Origin: Nonomuraea sp. PA05
Lineage (GTDB): Bacteria; Actinomycetota; Actinomycetes; Streptosporangiales; Streptosporangiaceae
NCBI RefSeq assembly: GCF_008086045.1
Contig: NZ_VSEY01000053.1
Coordinates: 1-64,000 of the forward strand
DNA: 64,000 nucleotides
Direction of reading: 5' to 3'
Below the pieces are notes generated by a model. It searched no databases. It was not told the DNA's origin and saw nothing but the letters and a program-made list of their open reading frames with translations. Both the position numbers and the translations under genes were made by a program. Positions 58,440 through 64,000 of this stretch are shown piece by piece. How positions within the stretch are numbered: the stretch's first letter is position 1; each line of letters opens with the position of its first letter.

Positions 58440-59612
58440 CTAGGCCTCGGCTCTTCCCAACGTAGCAGGGCGCCCGGCGAACCATCCGGCCACGATCTGC
58501 ACCGCGCACACCCCCAGCCCGGCGACCAGCGGCACCGTCCACCCGCCTGAGGCCTGCCGCAGGAACCCGAACAGCAGCGGCCCCAGCGCCGCGATCACGT
58601 ACCCGACGGACTGCGCCACGGCCGACAGCGCCGTCACCTCGGCGGGCCCTGACGGGCGCAGCGCGATGATGAGCAGCGCCAGCGCGAACGAGGCGCCCTG
58701 GCCGATGCCGAGCACGATCATCCACACCCACGGCAGGGTGGCCGGGGCCAGCAGCATGCCCAGGTAGCCGAGCACGGTCAGCACGCCGGCCCCCACCACG
58801 TACGGGACCTGGGAGGCGCGCCGGCCGGCCAGGACGGGGACGGCCAGCGAGGTGGCGACCTGGACGGCGTTCGTCAGGCTGAGCAGGTAGCCGGCCTGGT
58901 CGGCGGCGAGGCCCGCCTCCAGGAAGATCGTGGGCAGCCAGGCCAGCATGACGTAGAAGGTCAGCGACTGCAGGCCCATGAGCGCGGTGATGTACCAGGT
59001 GACGCGGCTGCGCAGCACCGTGCCGAACGGGCGGGGCCCGTTCTGGGCGCGCGGCTGCTTGCGCAGCGCCTGCGGCAGCCAGAGCAGCGCCGCCAGGAGA
59101 GCGGGCACGGCGAGCAGCGCCGAGACGCCGCGCCAGCCGTAGCCGGTGGCCTGCTCGATCGGGATCACCAGCGCGGACGCCGCCGCTGCGCCGGCCACCA
59201 CGCAGGAGACGTAGACGCCGGTCAGGAGGTTGACCCTGGTCGGGAAGTGCTGCTTGACGACGCCCGGCATGGAGACGTTCATGACGGCGATGGCGGTGGC
59301 GGCCAGGGCGGAGCCGAGGTAGAGGACGGGCGCGCCGTCCAGGCCGCGCAGCACGACGCCCGCGGCGATCACCAGCAGGCCCAGCAACAGCGTGCGGTCG
59401 AGCCCGATGCGCCGCGCGAGCAGCGGCGTGACCGGCCCGAACACGCCCAGGCAGACCACCATGACCGTGGTGATCGCGCCGCCGCCCGCCGGGGTGAGGC
59501 CGACGTCGTTCATGATCTCGTCGAGGAGGGGGGAGACACCCGCGATGGCCGGGCGCAGGTTGAGCGCGGCCAGGGCGAACCCCGCCACGAGCAATGCGGA
59601 TCTCAACGACAT
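58440..59612 (-). CDS. MFS transporter, CynX/NimT type
   Basis: The 390-residue carrier has twelve membrane helices. The start ALLVAGFALAALNLRPAIAG and SPLLDEIMNDVGLTPAGGGA are typical of the CynX/NimT (cyanate/nitroimidazole-type) branch of the MFS, with the LLARRIGLDRTLL loop between helices 2 and 3. The substrate is unknown. ATG 59612 lacks a good ribosome site; an in-frame GTG at 59630 is an alternative. A GACAACGTTGTC site lies upstream and a LacI regulator is divergent, so it is probably the regulated target. Confidence 0.85.
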   Translation of the reverse strand: MSLRSALLVAGFALAALNLRPAIAGVSPLLDEIMNDVGLTPAGGGAITTVMVVCLGVFGPVTPLLARRIGLDRTLLLGLLVIAAGVVLRGLDGAPVLYLGSALAATAIAVMNVSMPGVVKQHFPTRVNLLTGVYVSCVVAGAAAASALVIPIEQATGYGWRGVSALLAVPALLAALLWLPQALRKQPRAQNGPRPFGTVLRSRVTWYITALMGLQSLTFYVMLAWLPTIFLEAGLAADQAGYLLSLTNAVQVATSLAVPVLAGRRASQVPYVVGAGVLTVLGYLGMLLAPATLPWVWMIVLGIGQGASFALALLIIALRPSGPAEVTALSAVAQSVGYVIAALGPLLFGFLRQASGGWTVPLVAGLGVCAVQIVAGWFAGRPATLGRAEA

Positions 59613-59638
59613 AGGGGACCACTCTCGCACAAGCCCTT

Positions 59639-59650
59639 GACAACGTTGTC
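59639..59650. promoter_or_regulatory. Perfect 12-bp LacI-type operator GACAACGTTGTC
   Basis: The palindrome has the central CG of LacI-family sites and overlaps a TTGACA (-35-like) at 59637-59642 on the plus strand. It lies between the divergent MFS and lacI-like genes. Confidence 0.75.
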
Positions 59651-59662
59651 TGCCCCTCCCAC

Positions 59663-60673
59663 ATGAGAAATGATCCAGGCGTGAGACCGACGATGAAGGA
59701 CGTCGCCTCGGCGGCGGGCGTGGCGCTCAAGACCGTCTCGCGCGTCGTGAACGGCGAGCCCGGCGTGCATCCCGCCACCGCCGAGCGGGTGCGCACTGCC
59801 ATCGACCGGCTGGGATACAGCCGCAACGAGAGCGCCCGGGTGCTGCGCAGAGGCAGGACCGCCACGATCGGGCTGGTCATCGAGGACGTCGCCGACCCGT
59901 TCTACTCGGGCCTGAGCCGGGCCGTCGAGGACGTGGTCATCGACCACGGCTGCCTGCTGCTCAGCGGCTCGTCCGGGGAGCAACCAGGCAGGGAGCGGGA
60001 GCTGGTCGAGACGTTCTGCGCGCGCCGCGTGGACGGGCTCATCCTGGTGCCGGCGGGCGACGACCACACGTACCTGCGGCCCGAGCTGGAGGCGGGCACC
60101 CCGGCGGTGTTCGCCGACCGGCCGCCCGGCGCGGGCATCGACGTGGACACCGTGCTCACCGACAACGTGGGCGGGGCCGGGCAGGCGATCCGGCACCTCA
60201 TGACGCACGGTCATCGGCGGATCGCCATGCTCGGTGACGACCCGGCCATCTTCACGGCCGCCCAGCGGCTGCTCGGCTACCGGGAGGAGCTGGGCGGGCT
60301 CTTCGACGAGCGGCTGGTGTCGATGCGTCCGCCGGGGCTCGACGCCGCGCGTGAGGAGCTGGCGCGGATGTTCGCGCTGGACGATCCGCCGACGGCGCTG
60401 TTCACCGGGAACGGGCGGCACACCGTGACCACCCTGCGGGCTCTGGAGGGGCGGCGGGTGGCGCTGGTGGGGTTCGACGACTTCGAGCTCGCCGATCTGC
60501 TGCGGCCGGGGGTGAGCGTGGTGGCGCAGGATCCGTCGTGGATGGGGCGGGTCTCGGCCGAGCTGCTGTTCCGCCGCCTGCGCGGCGACGTGGGGCCGTC
60601 CGAGCACATCGAGCTGCCCGTACGGCTCATTCCCCGGGGGTCGGGTGAGCTGGCCCCGGAAGACCAGAGGTAG
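59663..60673 (+). CDS. LacI-family transcriptional regulator
   Basis: The 336-residue protein has the DNA-binding head MKDVASAAGVALKTVSRVVN and hinge RLGYSRNESARVLRRGRT, then an effector domain (IGLVIEDVADPFYSGLSRAV, DGLILVPAGDD, ALVGFDDFELADLLRPGVSV). It is divergent from the CynX-type MFS gene with one perfect operator between. The start may instead be GTG 59681, which begins closer to the helix-turn-helix; neither start has a strong ribosome site. Its 3' end overlaps the convergent MFS gene by 47 bp. Confidence 0.88.
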   Translation: MRNDPGVRPTMKDVASAAGVALKTVSRVVNGEPGVHPATAERVRTAIDRLGYSRNESARVLRRGRTATIGLVIEDVADPFYSGLSRAVEDVVIDHGCLLLSGSSGEQPGRERELVETFCARRVDGLILVPAGDDHTYLRPELEAGTPAVFADRPPGAGIDVDTVLTDNVGGAGQAIRHLMTHGHRRIAMLGDDPAIFTAAQRLLGYREELGGLFDERLVSMRPPGLDAAREELARMFALDDPPTALFTGNGRHTVTTLRALEGRRVALVGFDDFELADLLRPGVSVVAQDPSWMGRVSAELLFRRLRGDVGPSEHIELPVRLIPRGSGELAPEDQR

Positions 60674-61853
60674 AGATCACCCGCGCGGGCCTCAACACGC
60701 GTGCCAGCGCGACCGCCACCACAATCCCCATCGCCCCCGACACGGCGATCGCCTCCCCCGGCCCGGCCACCTCTCCCAGCCCTCCGACCAGCGCCGCCCC
60801 GGCCGCCTGCCCCGTCATGAGCCCCGCCGACTGCAACCCGAATGCCTGCCCCCGCACCTCCTCCGGCACCGCGTCCACGAACCGCCGCTGCAACCCGAGC
60901 TGGTAGGCCAGCCCCGCCGTGGCCAGCGCCGCGAGAACGGCCGCCCACGCGACCCCGGGCGCGAGAGCGAACCCCAGCCACGGCACCCCCAGCAACACGG
61001 CCAGCGGCAACGACAGCCGCTCCCGGCCGCCGGGCGTCACGAACCGCCCGACCGCGAACTCCCCCACCGCCATCCCCCCGGCCGCCGCCGCGAGCACCAC
61101 CCCCGCCTGCCCCTGCCCGCCGAGGTAGGGCACCACCATCGCCTCGGCCCCCGCCAGGCAGACGGGCGGCAGCCACCCGGCCAGCAGCAGTCCGCGCACC
61201 CGCCCGTCGGCCAGCAGCCGCCGGTTGACCTGGAGGGTCTGCCGCACCGCGCCCCGCTGCCCCGCACCCCGAGCCCGCGTGAAAGGCAGCCCGGCCCGCA
61301 GCACCACGGCCCCCAGCACGGACAGCCCGGCCGTGACCCCGAGGGCTCCCGACGGCCCGGCGAAGGCCAGGAACGCGCCGCCGACCGCCAGCCCGAGTAT
61401 CTGCCCGCCGGCCGAGGCGACGTTGAGCACCGACCGTCCCAGCACGAACGCGTCCCCCGGCAGCACCTCGGGCAGCATGGCGGCCCGCGCCGCGAAGAAC
61501 ACCGGCGAGAGCAGCCCGGTGCCGATGACGAGCGCCAGCATCGCCCACACGGGCATCCCGGCCCAGGCCAGCAGCGCGCAGGTGACCGCCCTGATCAGCT
61601 CGCCCGCCACCATGAGCGCCCGCGCAGGCACCCGGTCGGCCAGGGAGAGCAGGAACAGCCCGCCGAAGATGAACGGCAGCCACCCGGCCATGTACGCCGC
61701 GGCGGACAGTCCGGGCGACCCGGTCCGCTCGTACACCAGCACCGACAGCGCCAGCATCTTGATCGAGTCGCCGACGATCAGCAGCACGAAGCCGGCGAAC
61801 AGGACCCGGAACTCCTTGACGGCGAACACCTCGCCGAACGTCGCACCTTTCAC
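60627..61853 (-). CDS. MFS transporter (drug-efflux-like)
   Basis: The 408-residue carrier has twelve helices of the MFS_3/enterobactin-exporter-like type: FAVKEFRVLFAGFVLLIVGD, AAYMAGWLPFIFGGLFLLSL with the ADRVPARALM loop, and ARAAMLPEVLP, typical of this branch. The start is GTG 61853. It is divergent from a DUF5937/ArsR-type regulator with an inverted repeat over the promoter, the usual arrangement for an inducible efflux pump. The substrate is unknown. Confidence 0.85.
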   Translation of the reverse strand: MKGATFGEVFAVKEFRVLFAGFVLLIVGDSIKMLALSVLVYERTGSPGLSAAAYMAGWLPFIFGGLFLLSLADRVPARALMVAGELIRAVTCALLAWAGMPVWAMLALVIGTGLLSPVFFAARAAMLPEVLPGDAFVLGRSVLNVASAGGQILGLAVGGAFLAFAGPSGALGVTAGLSVLGAVVLRAGLPFTRARGAGQRGAVRQTLQVNRRLLADGRVRGLLLAGWLPPVCLAGAEAMVVPYLGGQGQAGVVLAAAAGGMAVGEFAVGRFVTPGGRERLSLPLAVLLGVPWLGFALAPGVAWAAVLAALATAGLAYQLGLQRRFVDAVPEEVRGQAFGLQSAGLMTGQAAGAALVGGLGEVAGPGEAIAVSGAMGIVVAVALARVLRPARVISTSGLPGPAHPTPGE

Positions 61854-61894
61854 GTCCCCGATGCTCGGGCCACCCCTCCCGCCGGAGCGACTTC

Positions 61895-61910
61895 TTCGGA
61901 TATAACCGAA
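61895..61910. promoter_or_regulatory. Operator over the -10 box of the DUF5937 regulator
   Basis: TTCGGATATAACCGAA has inverted arms TTCGG/CCGAA. It contains TATAAC (61901-61906), a -10 box ending six bases before GTG 61913. Binding there would block transcription of the regulator, and of the divergent MFS gene whose start is 41 bp away. Confidence 0.65.
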
Positions 61911-61912
61911 AG

Positions 61913-62887
61913 GTGCTGGTGACGATCGAGGTCGTTCCGCAGGATCTGATGGCGAGCAGGTTCGCGATCTCCCCCTTGATCGAGACCATGCACGCGCAGT
62001 GGGTGCTGGCGGGCCGCTACCGGGCGGGCGCCCACGGCCCTTGGGTGGCTCGATGGCGCGAGGCCCACAGGGAGCTGATGCGGCGGCACCCCGTGCTGCG
62101 GGCCGCCGGAGCGGTCAGCGGCAACAGGGGTGACGCGAACGTGGACTTCATCGCGCCGCCGCCGACCGCGGTGGACGTACCGTTCGAGGCGGAGCTGGCG
62201 GCCATGCGGGCGACCCCGCCGGCGCAGGCGCGGGCGGAGATCGAGCGGGTGCTGGCCAAGCGCCCCCCGGTGGCCCGCTGGGTCAGGGAGCTGCTACTGG
62301 CGCCGGGGGTGGTGACGCGGTTCGCGGACGCGTACGAGGCGTTGTGGACGGAGATCCTCGCGCACGACTGGCCGCGCTTCCGTGCGATCCTGCAGCGGGA
62401 CGTGGCCTACCGCGCCGGGCGGCTGGCCGCGTACGGCTGGCAGGCGGCGCTGGAGGACCTCAGCCCGAGGGTGCACTGGCGGGCCGGCGGCCGGATCGAG
62501 ATCGAGATGACCTCGTCGGGCGACCACCGGCTCGGCGGCAAGGGGCTGCTCTTCGTGCCCTCGGCGTTCATGGAGACCATCGGCACCTATCTGGAGGACG
62601 ACTGGCCGTACGCGATGGTCTATCCGGCCAGGGGCATCGCGGCCGCGCCCGCCCCGCCGCCGCGGGACCTGGCCTCGCTGATCGGGCGCAGCCGGGCCCG
62701 CATCCTGGCCGAGTTGTCCGAGCCCGCCACCACCACCCAGCTCGCCGCCCTGCTCGGGCAGAGCGTGGGCACCGCGGGCGGGCACATCGCCGCGCTGCGC
62801 AGGACGGGGCTGATCGCGGGCACCCGTACGGGCCGCAGCGTGCTGTACGCGCGCACGCCTCTCGGCGATGCGCTGGTCAACGGCTAG
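61913..62887 (+). CDS. DUF5937/ArsR-type winged-helix regulator
   Basis: The 324-residue protein has an N-terminal DUF5937-type region (FAISPLIETMHAQWVLAGRY, LSPRVHWRAGGRIEIEMTSS, GLLFVPSAFMETIGTYLEDD) and a C-terminal ArsR-like winged helix (RARILAELSEPATTTQLAAL, LGQSVGTAGGHIAALRRTGL, RSVLYARTPLGDAL). The ligand is unknown. The GTG is probably leaderless behind TATAAC. Its divergent neighbour, an MFS efflux pump, is the likely target. Confidence 0.85.
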   Translation: MLVTIEVVPQDLMASRFAISPLIETMHAQWVLAGRYRAGAHGPWVARWREAHRELMRRHPVLRAAGAVSGNRGDANVDFIAPPPTAVDVPFEAELAAMRATPPAQARAEIERVLAKRPPVARWVRELLLAPGVVTRFADAYEALWTEILAHDWPRFRAILQRDVAYRAGRLAAYGWQAALEDLSPRVHWRAGGRIEIEMTSSGDHRLGGKGLLFVPSAFMETIGTYLEDDWPYAMVYPARGIAAAPAPPPRDLASLIGRSRARILAELSEPATTTQLAALLGQSVGTAGGHIAALRRTGLIAGTRTGRSVLYARTPLGDALVNG

Positions 62888-62889
62888 CC

Positions 62890-62907
62890 TGTGCTCCGGT
62901 AAGCACA
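62890..62907. promoter_or_regulatory. Inverted repeat upstream of the SorC-family gene
   Basis: TGTGCT and AGCACA flank a six-base spacer. A possible -10 box, TATAGT, follows at 62912-62917. It lies 62 bases before the regulator start and just after the DUF5937 stop, so it could be an operator or a small terminator. Confidence 0.4.
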
Positions 62908-62969
62908 AAGCTATAGTGGTTGCGCATCAGTTCTGCAAATCTGTTCACGGATCCCCATGGAGCGCGCGC

Positions 62970-63935
62970 ATGAATGCCGCCGACACCGTCCCCGAGGCTC
63001 AGGCCAGATTCCCCCACGAGCTGATGTACGCGGCGGCCCAGCAGTACTACCTGGAGGACGCCACCCAGGGCGACATCGCCAAACGCCTGGGCGTCAGCAG
63101 GGCGACCGTGAGCCGGCTGCTCACCGAGGCCCGCAAGCAGGGCATCGTCGAGATCAAGGTGCACCGCCCGGCCGCGCTCGGCGACGGCCCGCTGGCCGCC
63201 GAGGTGGCACAGGCGCTCGGCCTGGACCGGGTGCACCTGGTGCCCAAGGTCAGCGGCCCCGCGCTGGGCCCGTGGCTCGCCCCCGGGGTGACCCGCGCGC
63301 TGGCCACCGTCGGCCTGGAGTCGGGTGACGTGGTGCTGGTCTCCTCGGGCACCACGGTGTACGAGTGCGCCCGCGAGTGCCTCGGCCACTACCCGGGCGT
63401 CACGATCGCCCCGGCCGTGGGCGGCCAGGAGGAGCCGCAGCCCTGGTTCCAGACCAACGAGACCACCCGCATCCTGGCCGAGCGTGTCGGCGGCGTGCCC
63501 GCCTACCTCTACGCGCCCGCGCTGCCGGGCCCCGAGCTGTTCTACTCGCTGCAGCACGAGCCGTCCGTGCGCCGCGTGATGGACCTGTGGGCGCACGCCA
63601 AATGCGCCGTCGTCGGCGTCGGCTCGCCCCCGCTGACCAGGCAGATGGTGCCGTCGCTGATGCCTCGCGACGCCGAGGGCCTGCGCCAGGCGGTGGGCGA
63701 CGTGTGCATGCGGATCTACGACCGCGACGGCGCGCCCGTCACCTATCCGGGCAGCGAGCGCCTGGTGGCGGCCAAGCCCGAGGAGCTGCGCCGCATCCCG
63801 CACACGATCGCCGTCGCGGTCGGCGCGGAGAAGGTGCTCTCGATCGTGGCCGGGGCCAAGGGCGGCTACTTCAACCAGCTCGTCACGGACACGCCGACGG
63901 CGGAGGGCCTCCTGGCAGCCGCTCACCAGCTCTGA
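62970..63935 (+). CDS. SorC/DeoR-type sugar-binding transcriptional regulator
   Basis: The 321-residue protein has an N-terminal helix-turn-helix (QQYYLEDATQGDIAKRLGVS, RATVSRLLTEARKQGIVEIK) and a SorC-type sugar-phosphate-binding domain with VVLVSSGTTVYECARE, APAVGGQEEP, VVGVGSPPL and VAVGAEKVLSIVAGAKGGYF, close to the DeoR/CggR group. It probably controls a sugar or polyol operon that begins beyond the right edge of the window. GGAG lies seven bases before ATG 62970. Confidence 0.9.
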   Translation: MNAADTVPEAQARFPHELMYAAAQQYYLEDATQGDIAKRLGVSRATVSRLLTEARKQGIVEIKVHRPAALGDGPLAAEVAQALGLDRVHLVPKVSGPALGPWLAPGVTRALATVGLESGDVVLVSSGTTVYECARECLGHYPGVTIAPAVGGQEEPQPWFQTNETTRILAERVGGVPAYLYAPALPGPELFYSLQHEPSVRRVMDLWAHAKCAVVGVGSPPLTRQMVPSLMPRDAEGLRQAVGDVCMRIYDRDGAPVTYPGSERLVAAKPEELRRIPHTIAVAVGAEKVLSIVAGAKGGYFNQLVTDTPTAEGLLAAAHQL

Positions 63936-63963
63936 ACAATTTTGCTGGACAAAGTTTCTGAAC
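63931..63963. promoter_or_regulatory. Repeated TCTGAAC elements after the SorC gene
   Basis: TCTGAAC occurs at 63931-63937 and 63957-63963, starts 26 bases apart. Related words (TTCTGCAAA, CTGTTCA) occur in the SorC promoter at about 62931-62948. These may be half-sites for the regulator in front of its target operon, which lies outside the window. Confidence 0.35.
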
Positions 63964-64000
63964 GCGCGCTAACGTGAGCCGCACCACAGGGTGTGCGCTC

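Overview
The window is chromosomal DNA from a high-GC actinomycete, most like a filamentous member of the Streptosporangiales such as Nonomuraea (inference). The evidence is very strong G/C third-position bias, many GTG starts, start codons only a few bases after a TAnnnT -10 box (leaderless mRNAs), an accessory SecA2, a DUF574-type SAM methyltransferase, an F420-type luciferase-like oxidoreductase, and DUF1876, DUF4429, DUF5937 and DUF6458 families. There is no rRNA, IS element, prophage, CRISPR array or biosynthetic megacluster. Genes are packed tightly and no gap exceeds about 260 bp. One tRNA (Lys, CTT) lies at 50.7 kb.

Layout. 0-8 kb: a PucR regulator cut by the window edge and broken by a 39-G run, DUF1360, a nucleotidyltransferase, SecA2, an EamA exporter, a DUF574 methyltransferase, an acyltransferase and a PRC-barrel protein. 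8-12.4 kb: a VOC protein, a second exporter, a FAD monooxygenase divergent from its TetR regulator over three evenly spaced operators, an LLM oxidoreductase and a 49-residue membrane protein. 12.5-22 kb: an ANTAR-PAS-SpoIIE phosphatase whose ribosome site sits in a hairpin, a phosphoesterase/BON pair, topoisomerase IB, an SDR, a transketolase, a ChaB/histone-like protein with a DUF6458 membrane protein, a shikimate-kinase-like protein and a GNAT. 22-29.6 kb: a pseudokinase/beta-propeller membrane protein convergent with an apparently active Ser/Thr kinase, then metG. 29.7-41.5 kb: a hydroxyacid dehydrogenase, a LuxR-family ATPase regulator, a translationally coupled unknown protein plus clostripain-like protease, an AlkZ-like glycosylase, an IclR/KDG-kinase pair, BlaI and DUF1876.

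41.5-48.7 kb is one compact import operon: binding protein, permease, a permease-ATPase fusion, a second ATPase and a DapA-family lyase, joined by ATGA or 8-bp overlaps and divergent from a FadR/GntR regulator over a 26-bp palindrome. 48.7-54.9 kb carries an alarmone-hydrolase-like HD protein, DUF4429, a small secreted protein, tRNA-Lys, a nucleoside hydrolase, OsmC, a membrane protein paired with ApbE, a small conserved protein and a phage-holin-like protein. 55-64 kb is mostly regulator/target sets: LacI with amidohydrolase and cysteine-dioxygenase-like genes, LacI with an MFS exporter, a DUF5937 regulator with an MFS exporter, and a SorC regulator at the edge.

The most unusual items are the coupled unknown-protein/clan-CD protease pair (33984-36523), the pseudokinase joined to the tail of an nSTAND protein, the hairpin that buries the start site of the ANTAR-SpoIIE gene, four upstream sites of the form GNNT-N14/15-GGGTAG that suggest a stress sigma-factor regulon, and a set of 24-bp (8-residue) minisatellites inside two large signalling genes.
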